IMG/VR virus record: IMGVR_UViG_3300045135_002159
Coordinates: 1 to 51,523 of that record
Reading direction: 5' to 3' (one strand)
DNA from: a virus
DNA: 51,523 nt
Below are positions 7,074 through 14,867 of the stretch, piece by piece (position 1 is the first letter of the stretch; every line of letters starts with the position of its first letter). The position numbers and the translations under genes are program-made. A model generated the notes under the pieces. That model was not told the origin of the DNA and did not search any database. It saw only the letters and a program-made list of their open reading frames with translations.

Positions 7074-8794
7074 CCCCAATCCTTCATTTTCGAAAAGTTT
7101 TTCTCTTTAAAGAACTCCAGCTTGTTCTGGAACTTATTGTCCAGGATCTCACCCTTGTGGCTGATAACAAATACGTTTGTATCATCGTCCAGCGAGTACA
7201 GGATCTTCATCAAGTTCTCTACGCCGTCGTGGTCGAGTGACGAATCAAAGGTCTCGTCTAGCACCAACAGGTTAGTAGCAACAGAGTTCTTCATCTTAGC
7301 AATCATACGCCATGTGAACAGCAGTGCCAGGTCAATGCGTTGTTTCTCACCCTCCGAGAAGCTATCGTATGTGAATGCATCACGGTGACGAGACTTAATC
7401 GTTTCTTTGAACTCTTCGTCTAAATTGAAATGTACAAAGAAATCCAGGATCTGCAGATATTTGTTAACAAGGTTATTGATCACTGGAATGTACTGCTTGA
7501 TTACCTTAGTCTTAATGCCTGTATCTTTCAGCATCTCTGCCATAACAGTATTGTAAGACTGCTCTTCGTTCAGCTTCAGTCGTTCTTCCATGAACCGATC
7601 CTTATCAGCATTCATCTCAGATAGATCTGCGTTCGCGCCCGCGAGGTCGCCCGTACGCGAGGTCAGGCGGGCAATATCGTCGTTCAGCGATTTAATTGTA
7701 TTTTGGATACGCTGGATGGTACGGTTGTTACCATGGATAGCTGCTTGCTTCTCACGAATGATCTCTGCCGCGTTCGTATACTTCTCGATATTATCTACTA
7801 CGATCGCTGCTTCTTCATCTGCTTTTCGAATGGCCGATTGTAGTTCGGCTGCTTTTGCTTTAGCAGCTGCCAGCTTAGTGGCACGTGTGTCCGCGGCGAT
7901 CTGCTGAGAACACGTCGGGCACGCGTCGTTCTCCTCATAAAATTTTGCATCATTAACAACCGTTTTGATGTTGGATGAAAATGTAGCTTTATACTGTAAT
8001 AGGGATTGTTTACGATCGTGCGCTTTCTTGAGAGCTTGCTCGGTCTTTTCACTTTCTTGTTCGATGTAAGTGGATAGATCCGTATTCTCACGTATGAGCA
8101 TGGCGATCTCTTCTTCGCCTGTCTGGATCTGAGCTTTCTTTGCATTGATCTCCTCCTCATTCATAGCAGTAATATCACGGATATACTTCTTTTGGGATTC
8201 GATCTGATTCTTCTTCAAGTCCAGCTGATATGCGATATCCTTAAGCTTTTCCTTCAGTACTGCATTCTTCTCCTTGATCAGTGTATTCATTTTAGAGAAC
8301 ACGTTAATATCCAGAAGATCCTCGATAACATCACGCCGATGTTGTGCACTCAACTGCATGAAAGGAATAAAGGAGGAACTACCAAGAACAACAATCTGGT
8401 GGAAGCTTTTATGATTTAGCTTCAAGATATTTTGCTCGAGGATCTTCTGGTATTCAAGTGCTTTCGAATCCTGGTTAATCAGATTACCATTTTTCCAAAT
8501 CTCAAACACTTGTGGCTTCAGACCGCGTACGATCTTGAAGTCTGCTTTACCCACCTGGAACACAATCTCTACAAGACAGTTCTTGTTGTTAATAGTGTTA
8601 ACAAGCTGGGGTTTATTAATATTACGGTGGGCTTTGCCAAACAGTGCAAAGGACATAGCATCCAGCATAGTGGATTTACCTGCACCGTTGTGGCCAACAA
8701 TCAGTGTGGACTTATGCGATGTAAGATTAATCTCAGTCCAGTTATTACCGGTGGACATAAAGTTCTTCCACCGTAAGGTCTTAAATACGATCAT
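7058..8794 (-). CDS. 46: Recombination nuclease ATPase subunit gp46 (SbcC/Rad50-like)
   Basis: 578 residues (T4: 560). Walker A GHNGAGKS at 34-41, a zinc-hook CPTC at 292-295 flanked by long coiled coils, the ABC signature (FSEGEKQRIDLAL) and Walker B (LLVLDETFDSSLD) in the C-terminal quarter. With gp47 it resects DNA ends for recombination-dependent replication and degrades host DNA. It overlaps the end of gp47 by an ATGA junction. Confidence 0.97.
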   Translation of the reverse strand: MIVFKTLRWKNFMSTGNNWTEINLTSHKSTLIVGHNGAGKSTMLDAMSFALFGKAHRNINKPQLVNTINNKNCLVEIVFQVGKADFKIVRGLKPQVFEIWKNGNLINQDSKALEYQKILEQNILKLNHKSFHQIVVLGSSSFIPFMQLSAQHRRDVIEDLLDINVFSKMNTLIKEKNAVLKEKLKDIAYQLDLKKNQIESQKKYIRDITAMNEEEINAKKAQIQTGEEEIAMLIRENTDLSTYIEQESEKTEQALKKAHDRKQSLLQYKATFSSNIKTVVNDAKFYEENDACPTCSQQIAADTRATKLAAAKAKAAELQSAIRKADEEAAIVVDNIEKYTNAAEIIREKQAAIHGNNRTIQRIQNTIKSLNDDIARLTSRTGDLAGANADLSEMNADKDRFMEERLKLNEEQSYNTVMAEMLKDTGIKTKVIKQYIPVINNLVNKYLQILDFFVHFNLDEEFKETIKSRHRDAFTYDSFSEGEKQRIDLALLFTWRMIAKMKNSVATNLLVLDETFDSSLDHDGVENLMKILYSLDDDTNVFVISHKGEILDNKFQNKLEFFKEKNFSKMKDWGVQAA

Positions 8795-9852
8795 GCAACT
8801 TCCAATGCCTGTGCTTCTGCCAATAGATTACGCATATTTAATTTCAGTTTATCTTTATCTAAATCAGTATCCACCGCATCGACATAGCTATCGAGCAGCT
8901 CACTGGTCTCTTCCAGCGAGATGGATTCATCTTCTACATTCTCGCCCATGAACTCATTAAAGTTCTCGGCGATCTTCAGATCATGGATCTTCTGACCTTG
9001 TATTCTATCAATAAAACGGTCAAATGTAAATAGGTCTGATTTGTTAATTACCACCACTTTTACAAATTTATAGTCTAAGTGGCTGGTATCAAACATTCTG
9101 TAGTCTACCTTCGAATCGTCATAGACAATGCGTTCGAAGAGTGTATGTGGATTCACGATCTTCTCTAGCTCACGTGTCTCTGTGTCCAGTACATGGAAAC
9201 CTTTCTGATCGCCAGCATCACTCCAGAAGAACTCTAGCTGTGTACCAAGATAATGGATATTATCACGCTCAGAGCCAACGTGGAAGTGCCCGGATATTAC
9301 CTTTTCAAATCGTGAAAAGATGCTGTGGTTCAAACCATGGTGTGATTGTACACCACGTAGCACATCGAAGCCTTGTAGTTCTAAGTGGCCGCCGAGCCAG
9401 TCTGCTTTGCAGGTATTGATAAACTGCATTGACCGGTCGTAGTTCTCTTGTGCGATCCAGGGGAGGAGCGCAAGTTTGAAACCATCCAAATCGACAACAC
9501 TGGGTTCCATGTGGATAGTAACTTCGCCCATGTAATGACCAAGGAGTTCTTTGAGTGAGTTGAGTTCATTGGTGTTCTTATAGAATGTGTCATGGTTACC
9601 AGGAATAACATCCATATGGATGCCATATTCTCTTAGCTTAGTAAGAAATGATTTACGGAAGCGGTTAAGAGCGCGGAAGTTAATAAACTTCCGGTTATCA
9701 AAAACATCGCCAAGGTGAACGATACGACGAATATTATGTTCCAAAAGATAAGGAAAAAATACATCGCTATAGAATTTCTCTGCATTATCGAGAAATATGT
9801 CGCTGCTATTGCGGATACCAGCATGAGTGTCATTTAGGATTGCTACCTTCAT
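8791..9852 (-). CDS. 47: Recombination nuclease subunit gp47 (SbcD/Mre11-like)
   Basis: 353 residues (T4: 339), calcineurin-like metallophosphoesterase. Metal-binding motifs appear in order: DTH at 8-10, GDVFDNR at 48-54, GNHD at 85-88 and GHFH at 188-191. Forms the Mre11/Rad50-like complex with gp46. It overlaps the gp55 gene upstream by 4 nt, so gp55-gp47-gp46 are one translationally coupled operon. Confidence 0.97.
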   Translation of the reverse strand: MKVAILNDTHAGIRNSSDIFLDNAEKFYSDVFFPYLLEHNIRRIVHLGDVFDNRKFINFRALNRFRKSFLTKLREYGIHMDVIPGNHDTFYKNTNELNSLKELLGHYMGEVTIHMEPSVVDLDGFKLALLPWIAQENYDRSMQFINTCKADWLGGHLELQGFDVLRGVQSHHGLNHSIFSRFEKVISGHFHVGSERDNIHYLGTQLEFFWSDAGDQKGFHVLDTETRELEKIVNPHTLFERIVYDDSKVDYRMFDTSHLDYKFVKVVVINKSDLFTFDRFIDRIQGQKIHDLKIAENFNEFMGENVEDESISLEETSELLDSYVDAVDTDLDKDKLKLNMRNLLAEAQALEVA

Positions 9853-10451
9853 TTAAAGATTTCTCCCAGATCAGAATCAGAGCTAGACGCCGCTAGGTCA
9901 CGCTTCTTACGCTCTTTCTTCTTTTCTTCTTTTACGATCACGTCAAAGTAAGTATCTTTCTCCTTGAGCTGGTCGATCTTACCCTTCAGCTGGTCAACAA
10001 ACATGTGTGCAGCTGCAATCGATTCTTCATCAGCATCTGCCAGTGCAAACTCGTCGAATGGGCTCTGGGAGATATACTTCATCTTAATATCTTGCTGTTT
10101 CTTTTCCTTTGCAATGCGGCGAAGGAAAGCGTACCAACAAATCTGGGTAAAGTAAGCAAATGCGTTTGGATTACCAGATCTTGTAGCAGCATCGATATTG
10201 TAATTGCTAATCGCTTTCAGACAATTCTCAACTGCATCCATTACCATCTCTTCACGATAGGTGTAGCGAATGAAGTTTGACTTGTGCGATAATCCTTCAG
10301 CAATCTTAAGGAAGGACATAGCAATGTAATCTGTTACTTTGGGGATTTCTTTACCGGCTGATTCAGCTTCTTGGATAGTACGTACGTAATCGACTACCGC
10401 TTGACTGAAGTCACGGTTGTTGACGTAATGCGGTTTATCTTTAGGTTTCAT
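9849..10451 (-). CDS. 55: Late sigma factor gp55
   Basis: 200 residues (T4: 185), the divergent sigma factor that directs host RNA polymerase to TATAAATA late promoters. Start MKPKDKPHYVNNRDFSQAV and the central segment NAFAYFTQICWYAFLRRIAKE (sigma region 2-like) match the family. The C-terminal acidic end (DSDLGEIFK) fits the clamp-binding tail of gp55. It has its own promoter 26 nt upstream of the start. Its presence agrees with the many late promoters found here. Confidence 0.95.
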   Translation of the reverse strand: MKPKDKPHYVNNRDFSQAVVDYVRTIQEAESAGKEIPKVTDYIAMSFLKIAEGLSHKSNFIRYTYREEMVMDAVENCLKAISNYNIDAATRSGNPNAFAYFTQICWYAFLRRIAKEKKQQDIKMKYISQSPFDEFALADADEESIAAAHMFVDQLKGKIDQLKEKDTYFDVIVKEEKKKERKKRDLAASSSDSDLGEIFK

Positions 10452-10476
10452 AATATACTCCTAGCGTATGTTACTG

Positions 10477-10505
10477 ATTATAAATCAGAATCAGAGGATT
10501 GTAAA
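10477..10505 (-). promoter_or_regulatory. Sigma70-like promoter of gp55 operon
   Basis: Minus-strand TTTACA (10500-10505), 17-bp spacer, TATAAT (10477-10482). Start codon 26 nt downstream with AGGAG as ribosome site. Same architecture as the gp44 promoter. Confidence 0.8.
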
Positions 10506-10534
10506 CATATTTTTTTATGGGGGTGTGACAGTTT

Positions 10535-10568
10535 GGGGGATTTACATTTTTTGTAATCCCGATATAAT
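10535..10568 (+). promoter_or_regulatory. Plus-strand promoter with G-run, no evident gene
   Basis: GGGGGA directly before TTTACA (10541-10546), a 16-bp spacer, then TATAAT (10563-10568), pointing into the 3' end of the minus-strand gene at 10599-11006. An inverted repeat (GGGATTTACA/TGTAATCCC) covers the -35 region and a palindrome (ATAAAAG A CTTTTAT, 10569-10583) follows the -10. Downstream is a G-rich Shine-Dalgarno-like stretch and an ATG followed at once by TAG (10602-10607), so no protein. This 147-bp gap otherwise holds only the gp55 promoter. Confidence 0.6.
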
Positions 10569-10598
10569 ATAAAAGACTTTTATGGGGAGGGTGATATA

Positions 10599-11006
10599 TT
10601 AATGTAGTTTAGGTTTAAACTTGACGATACGATCGTCTTTCTTTTCATCTTCTGCTGCCATCTTATCAAGGAAGTCTTCAGCAGATGATTGTTGTTTCTC
10701 ACGTTCTTCCTTACGGAATGCCTCGATATGTTTTATATATTGTTCGATTACATTCTCATGTGGATTCGTCATACAGATTACAGATGCAGAGTTTAGCAGC
10801 AAGATATGAGATGGATCATATACGTGCATCATGAATGGTCGGAACGTATAGTAACGGAATCCATTCTCGAAGTCTTCTTGGGAGATTAGACTATAGGCAG
10901 CACGAATGACAAACGCTTCCCCGTCTTCGTCGTCATATTGTACATCGACCAGATCGCATAGGATCTCTTCGCCACCCAACAATTTCATTTGTTTAACATC
11001 TGTCAT
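10599..11006 (-). CDS. Conserved protein between uvsW and gp55, unknown function
   Basis: 135 residues, beginning MTDVKQMKLLGGEEILCDLVD. The N-terminal 85 residues look like a small beta-barrel, possibly Sm-like (short strands with GGEEI..., and SASVICMTNPHENV), followed by a charged helical tail (HIEAFRKEEREKQQ...). Marine T4-like phages often have a gene of this size here. It overlaps the uvsW stop by 4 nt. The Sm-like suggestion is only inference from strand pattern. Confidence 0.8.
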   Translation of the reverse strand: MTDVKQMKLLGGEEILCDLVDVQYDDEDGEAFVIRAAYSLISQEDFENGFRYYTFRPFMMHVYDPSHILLLNSASVICMTNPHENVIEQYIKHIEAFRKEEREKQQSSAEDFLDKMAAEDEKKDDRIVKFKPKLH

Positions 11007-12505
11007 TTGAGATCCACCTCATAGATTTTATAATCGAATTCTTGTTTTATATACATCTTTACACGTTCGGCCGAGTGTTCGAGTGTGTAGTTCTTTCGAC
11101 CTTTCCAGTGCAAGTCATCAGCAATATCATATAGTTTTGCGATTGATCCGTCATCACTTTTACGGAGACCGCGTCCAATCGACTGCAAGACTCTAATTTG
11201 TGATTTGCTAGGAGAAGCAAAGATGATGTTATGTAAGTTCCTAATGTTAATCCCAGTAGAGAAGGTACCAAGGCTAGCAACGATAATGGCATTCTTCTGT
11301 CCCTCTACAATCTTACGAATAGCTTCGCGGTCACTCGTATCGGTTTCACCTGACACAAAGAAGATCTTGCGATTCTCGTGTGCTTTATCTCGAATCATAT
11401 CGAATAGCGGTTTACCGTGCTTATCTACAAAGTTAAAAAGTACAAGGCTATTACCATCAAGGTCCAAAGCAAGATTAGTAATGAGATTATTCCTCGCGCT
11501 GTTTCGTACGATGTAATCGAGTTCTGCTTGATAATCTTGCTTACCCCAGTTCTTACGTACTTCTTCAGGGTGTTTAAGAAGCAGCATAGTAATCTTAAGC
11601 TTTGACAGCGTGTTTTCATCTTGGAGCTTTTTGGTAGTTGTCACATTATATATCTTCCCAAAAAGTCCTTGTAATACAAGTTCGTGCGTTTGCGAGCCGT
11701 CGAGCGTACCAGTTGTACCCCATCTGTATTCGGCTTCTTTGCACTTATCCATAATAGTGGTGAGTGACTTTGATTTAAAGCCGTGACATTCATCACCAAC
11801 GACAGCACCAAATTGTTCAAACCATTTCGGTGGTAATTTGTATATCGACTGCCAAGTTGAAATGACGACGTCTTTGTCAGTGTCTTTATCTCGTCCAGAA
11901 TAAATCCTATGGACAATGTCTTCGGCTGGCATTCCATAGTCTGCGAAGTCGTTGTACATCTGTTCAACAAGCGAAGTTGTTGGTACAATAACGAGGACTT
12001 TCCGATTTGCCTGCCGGAGCTTACAAAGATATCTTTGGACAAGCGTGTAGATAATAAGCGATTTACCAGAACCTGTGGGTGAGATAAGTACGGCTCTTTT
12101 TCTGTGTAATCCTTCACAGACTGCATCGAACTGATAGTCTCGGATCCCAATTGGCTTTCCCCTGGATTGTAGTTCAAGCCCATCGATAAACTCCTTCATC
12201 TCAGCTGGATCGATATCCACATTTGCATCTGGTCGACCGTAGTAGTTATTATGTTCTACTTCAATCTTATATCCACGGGGTTTTGCAAATTCTTTTAAGA
12301 ATGGATACAGACCTACAGGTAGTTCCATTTTATTAATATTAAACAGACGGATCTTTCCATCCCACACACGATTCTTGTATGCAGGCATAAATTTGTAACC
12401 GGGCACGAAGAAGGAGAAGAATTCACTAAGTTCATTCGCGATTCCAAAGTCACATCCAATGTGCATTACAGAGTGATTTTTATTTTTTACTTTAAGTGTG
12501 TTCAT
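11003..12505 (-). CDS. uvsW: UvsW DNA/RNA helicase
   Basis: 500 residues (T4: 502), superfamily 2 helicase that unwinds R-loops and recombination intermediates and switches off origin replication. Walker A PTGSGKS at 143-149, DECH box at 238-241, and the C-terminal motif VI SIGRGLRKSDDG near residue 450. The ATG at 12505 lacks a clear Shine-Dalgarno, so a weakly initiated or leader-poor mRNA is possible. Divergent from the plus-strand late gene at 12554. Confidence 0.95.
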   Translation of the reverse strand: MNTLKVKNKNHSVMHIGCDFGIANELSEFFSFFVPGYKFMPAYKNRVWDGKIRLFNINKMELPVGLYPFLKEFAKPRGYKIEVEHNNYYGRPDANVDIDPAEMKEFIDGLELQSRGKPIGIRDYQFDAVCEGLHRKRAVLISPTGSGKSLIIYTLVQRYLCKLRQANRKVLVIVPTTSLVEQMYNDFADYGMPAEDIVHRIYSGRDKDTDKDVVISTWQSIYKLPPKWFEQFGAVVGDECHGFKSKSLTTIMDKCKEAEYRWGTTGTLDGSQTHELVLQGLFGKIYNVTTTKKLQDENTLSKLKITMLLLKHPEEVRKNWGKQDYQAELDYIVRNSARNNLITNLALDLDGNSLVLFNFVDKHGKPLFDMIRDKAHENRKIFFVSGETDTSDREAIRKIVEGQKNAIIVASLGTFSTGINIRNLHNIIFASPSKSQIRVLQSIGRGLRKSDDGSIAKLYDIADDLHWKGRKNYTLEHSAERVKMYIKQEFDYKIYEVDLK

Positions 12506-12514
12506 GCGAGTATA

Positions 12515-12522
12515 TATAAATA
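12515..12522 (+). promoter_or_regulatory. Late promoter (TATAAATA), plus strand
   Basis: Exact TATAAATA on the plus strand in the 48-bp gap between uvsW and the plus-strand gene, 32 nt before its preferred ATG. It shows the gene is expressed late, presumably by gp55. Confidence 0.75.
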
Positions 12523-12553
12523 AGAAATATAGAAAAATTCAATGGAGAATCCG

Positions 12554-12925
12554 ATGCCTTATGAAGTAACTGAAGAAATCGAAAACAATACCAACATTGC
12601 ATTAGTAAATGAAAGTCAATTTTTTACATTTATGAAAGGTGTGAACGCCGAAGGTAAACAAAGAACCCTTGAAGAACAAGCTGAAAGAATGAGAGCTCAT
12701 GGTATATCTATGGGTTTATCTGAGGAAGATTGTAATGAGGTTAAGCAAGCAATCTTAGCATCTCCTGATAATAGTACACTAACAGATTTTGACATTGATA
12801 CACAGACAATTGTAAAAACAACTACATATCCATCTGAAACCACGTACAATAATATTGTAGCAATCAGAAATTCGCTTACAGGTGGTGGTGTATCGTGGAC
12901 AGTTATCAATAAGCAAACAGTTTAA
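12554..12925 (+). CDS. Plus-strand late protein of unknown function
   Basis: 123 residues from the ATG at 12554, chosen because GGAG lies 6 nt before it; an ATG 12 nt earlier lacks a ribosome site. Begins MPYEVTEEIENNTNIALVNE and is acidic, with an S/T-rich second half. No known domain. It is driven by a TATAAATA promoter and lies alone on the plus strand between uvsW and uvsY. Its stop codon shares the TTAA with the uvsY stop, with no terminator between. A virion or late accessory protein is likely; the function is not known. Confidence 0.75.
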   Translation: MPYEVTEEIENNTNIALVNESQFFTFMKGVNAEGKQRTLEEQAERMRAHGISMGLSEEDCNEVKQAILASPDNSTLTDFDIDTQTIVKTTTYPSETTYNNIVAIRNSLTGGGVSWTVINKQTV

Positions 12926-13368
12926 GCGCCAGCTTCAAACATTCTCCATTTAATCATGTTACCGATTGTTTGATGCCGCCATTTGATGTTATCGACAATT
13001 TCGGTTAAGGTTTCTACTACGACTTTCCATTGCTGGATCTTTAGTTCAGATTTTTGAATATCTGTATCTGAGTCGTAGTAGTAATCCATCTCACCTTTTA
13101 ATACACGTAGACCATCGAACGGATCGAACTCCCAACCACGGGATTCGATCTGTTCTTTTGACATCTTACCGTTGTAGTAAAGCCACTTGTCTTTTAGAAG
13201 AACCTTCTGTTCCATCTCTGCACGTTTCAGCTGCATCTTAGCTTCCGATAGTAAAGGCAGGTATTTTGCATGCAACATCGGTGACTGACGAGATGCTTCA
13301 TCAAGTGAGCTGTTATCGATCTTAGAATCTGTTTCCCACATCTTCAGGATAGTGTCAAGGTATTTCAT
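12922..13368 (-). CDS. uvsY: UvsY recombination mediator
   Basis: 148 residues from ATG 13368 (T4: 137), which loads UvsX recombinase onto gp32-coated DNA. GGAG 5 nt upstream sets the start; a TTG-initiated extension of 9 residues is disfavoured. Features: basic helical centre (EAKMQLKRAEMEQKVLLKDKW followed by YYNGKM) and the C-terminal IKWRHQTIGNMIKWRMFEAG, matching T4 ..IKSRGFAIKHIQDMRAFEAG. It has its own promoter with operator-like palindromes and a leader hairpin. Confidence 0.95.
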   Translation of the reverse strand: MKYLDTILKMWETDSKIDNSSLDEASRQSPMLHAKYLPLLSEAKMQLKRAEMEQKVLLKDKWLYYNGKMSKEQIESRGWEFDPFDGLRVLKGEMDYYYDSDTDIQKSELKIQQWKVVVETLTEIVDNIKWRHQTIGNMIKWRMFEAGA

Positions 13369-13394
13369 AATATCTCCTACAAGGGATAATTTCA

Positions 13395-13418
13395 AAATAT
13401 CTCTCGTAAGAGATATTT
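13395..13418 (-). other. Leader hairpin of uvsY mRNA
   Basis: Perfect 10-bp stem (AAATATCTCT/AGAGATATTT) with a 4-nt loop (TACG on the minus strand), 27-50 nt before the uvsY ATG and downstream of the promoter. No T-run follows, so it is more likely a 5'-UTR structure (stability or translation control) than a terminator, although it could also stop readthrough from the tube-like gene. Confidence 0.6.
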
Positions 13419-13460
13419 ACTCTACAGAGTAATTATACCATATTCACTCTATAGAGTAAA
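13417..13460 (-). promoter_or_regulatory. uvsY promoter with two operator-like palindromes
   Basis: Minus strand: TTTACT (13455-13460), 17-bp spacer, TATAAT (13432-13437) with TGG directly before it (extended -10). Palindrome ACTCTATAGAGT (13446-13457) lies across the -35 end and spacer; palindrome ACTCTACAGAGT (13419-13430, part of a TTACTCT..AGAGTAA repeat) lies just after the -10. Their centres are 27 bp apart. The layout is that of a repressor or activator operator pair. Confidence 0.65.
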
Positions 13461-13973
13461 TTAGTTAGTGATCGTGAATGTGGTATAGGCAAACGTGATA
13501 GGGAACGTCACATATTGTACAGCATCGGCGGTCGATTGGAAGTTAACAGTACCAATGCTGATTGGGAATGTGCTTTTATATCTGATGGTATCTATCGTGT
13601 TATTATGGCTGCTTAAAACCATCAGACTGATATCGTATGTGGTGATATCCTCATCACCGACTTTTGCAACGTTGGCAGGCTTATATTTTTGTTCAACAGT
13701 ACTTTTGAGCCACTCGTGCATTTCCTTATAGACGTTCATATTTTCGTCCATAATAGCGTCGATAGTCAGCGTACCATATTCAAGTTTATCTCCAGGTATC
13801 AAAGCATTTGTACCACGGAATTGTGCTACTGATGGTGCTACACTTAGATCAGGATGCTGTACAGATTGTGCAAAAAACTCTAGGTTCTTAAATCTTTTCC
13901 TAAGCACCACGACTTTAAAGCCAGTGGGTTGTAAGAAGTTTTGGGATTCTAATGTAGATTCTGTGGTAGCCAT
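13461..13973 (-). CDS. Tail tube-like protein (second gp19-family member)
   Basis: 170 residues, similar in size and pattern to the gp19 tail tube (174 residues at 20773-21297): KVVVLRKRFKNLEFFAQSVQHPDLSV, then PGDKLEYGTLTIDAIMDEN and a final hydrophobic TFPITFAYTTFTITN. It has its own late promoter and lies beside uvsY rather than in the tail cluster. Gp19-fold proteins form inner tail tubes and baseplate tube caps (gp48, gp54 in T4), so a tube or tube-terminator role is likely. Similar stand-alone genes occur in other marine T4-like phages. Exact role is inference. Confidence 0.7.
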   Translation of the reverse strand: MATTESTLESQNFLQPTGFKVVVLRKRFKNLEFFAQSVQHPDLSVAPSVAQFRGTNALIPGDKLEYGTLTIDAIMDENMNVYKEMHEWLKSTVEQKYKPANVAKVGDEDITTYDISLMVLSSHNNTIDTIRYKSTFPISIGTVNFQSTADAVQYVTFPITFAYTTFTITN

Positions 13974-13997
13974 GACTAATCCTCTGTTGCTTACATG

Positions 13998-14005
13998 TAT
14001 TTATA
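13998..14005 (-). promoter_or_regulatory. Late promoter (TATAAATA) of tube-like gene
   Basis: Exact TATAAATA on the minus strand, 24 nt upstream of the ATG of the tail tube-like gene. Confidence 0.75.
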
Positions 14006-14033
14006 TGAAAAAAATCTGAAAAAAATGCACAAG

Positions 14034-14067
14034 GGGGGTTTACATTTCAAATGAAAAGCCTTATATC
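14034..14067 (+). promoter_or_regulatory. Plus-strand promoter with G-run, kinase/phosphatase operon
   Basis: GGGGG(G) directly before TTTACA (14039-14044), a 17-bp spacer, then TATATC (14062-14067), 26 nt before the first ATG of the plus-strand operon. The G-run plus TTTACA block is shared with the promoters at 10535 and 34619. The -10 is a weaker match to TATAAT. Confidence 0.6.
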
Positions 14068-14093
14068 TACTATATCAACAAAAGGAACACACC

Positions 14094-14363
14094 ATGACCA
14101 AGTTCATCAAATCCGAATTTATCACTTCCGGCGAATACGTCTTCTACGGTTCTCGTGACATGAAGAACTTCGTCGCTCGCTTCAAGCACCGCGGGCCTTT
14201 CACCAAAGCTAAGTTCCTGAAAGAGCTTATCGCTAACCATACCGTCGAAGGTTACTTTGCTGAACTGGAAGCTGGAAAGGCTCCTCTGGCTATCCTTCGT
14301 GACGCTAACGAAGATTGGTACTATGGTATCCTCGAAGCATTCAGCGGACGTTCGTTCCGCTAA
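14094..14363 (+). CDS. Small protein, first gene of plus-strand operon
   Basis: 89 residues, start supported by AAGGA 8 nt upstream. MTKFIKSEFITSGEYVFYGSRDMKNFVARFKHRGPFTKAKFLKELI... mixes beta and helical segments; aromatic-rich ending EDWYYGILEAF. I do not recognise it. First in an operon with the phosphatase and kinase, so it may be linked to nucleic-acid repair or host takeover. Its 3' end overlaps a possible 33-codon ORF in the next frame. Confidence 0.75.
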   Translation: MTKFIKSEFITSGEYVFYGSRDMKNFVARFKHRGPFTKAKFLKELIANHTVEGYFAELEAGKAPLAILRDANEDWYYGILEAFSGRSFR

Positions 14364-14424
14364 CAAAAAGAAGTACGAAGAATTCTTGCGTTTGAAGGCT
14401 AAGTTTGAAGGAGTGGAAGAATAA
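14323..14424 (+). CDS. Possible 33-residue ORF overlapping the operon's first gene
   Basis: ATG at 14323, stop TAA at 14422-14424 that overlaps the phosphatase ATG (TAATG). The last two thirds (ANKKKYEEFLRLKAKFEG) look like a real helical tail. It overlaps the 89-residue gene by 41 nt. Two readings are possible: a small separate gene, or the natural C-terminus of the 89-residue protein, reached by a frameshift or separated by a mutation. No good ribosome site precedes its ATG. Confidence 0.35.
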   Translation: MVSSKHSADVRSANKKKYEEFLRLKAKFEGVEE

Positions 14425-14867
14425 TGCTGGTAGTATTCGATATTGATGGAACGCTGGCGAACATTGAACATCGTCTTGACTATGTTCGCAGTAAGCCAAA
14501 GAACTGGAAAGCCTTTGACGCTGGCATTCCTAATGACAAGGTGAACGAACAAGTCAAAGAAGTGTTCACAAGTATGATGTTTCGGAATGATATTGTTCTT
14601 GCAAGCGGTCGTAATGAGCGTAGTCGCAAAGCAACCGAGGATTGGCTGTGGGATAATCATATTCGAGGCTATCAGAAACTCTACATGCGCAAAGCAGACG
14701 ACTTCCGTAGTGATGATATTGTGAAGCAAGAAATTCTGGATCAAATCATTGCTGACTACGGTAAGAAGCCTGATATGGTGTTTGACGACCGTCCACGAGT
14801 TGTTCGTATGTGGCGTGATAACGGTATCTTTGTTTTCAACGTATACCAAGGTGAGGAGGACTTCTAA
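14424..14867 (+). CDS. Polynucleotide 3'-phosphatase (HAD family)
   Basis: 147 residues, HAD-superfamily phosphatase with the nucleophile motif Asp6-Ile-Asp8-Gly-Thr (MLVVFDIDGTLANIEHR), SGR as motif II (LASGRNERSR), and the late DDR motif (VFDDRPRVVRMW). It closely follows the phosphatase half of T4 Pnkp (IFDVDGTL, VVSGRES, AIDDRTQVVEMW). It would remove 3'-phosphates from nucleic acid ends for ligation. Here it is a free-standing gene, with the kinase encoded separately downstream. Ribosome site: GAAGGAGTGG. Confidence 0.85.
   Translation: MLVVFDIDGTLANIEHRLDYVRSKPKNWKAFDAGIPNDKVNEQVKEVFTSMMFRNDIVLASGRNERSRKATEDWLWDNHIRGYQKLYMRKADDFRSDDIVKQEILDQIIADYGKKPDMVFDDRPRVVRMWRDNGIFVFNVYQGEEDF

Noticed and set aside
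10569-10583. ATAAAAG A CTTTTAT palindrome as a terminator
   Set aside because: One-nt loop cannot form a stable RNA hairpin and no T-run follows in either direction; noted only as part of the plus-strand promoter region.
11641-12183. A 180-codon minus-strand open frame within uvsW
   Set aside because: Different frame of the same strand as UvsW, whose helicase motifs occupy the region; no ribosome site or domain.
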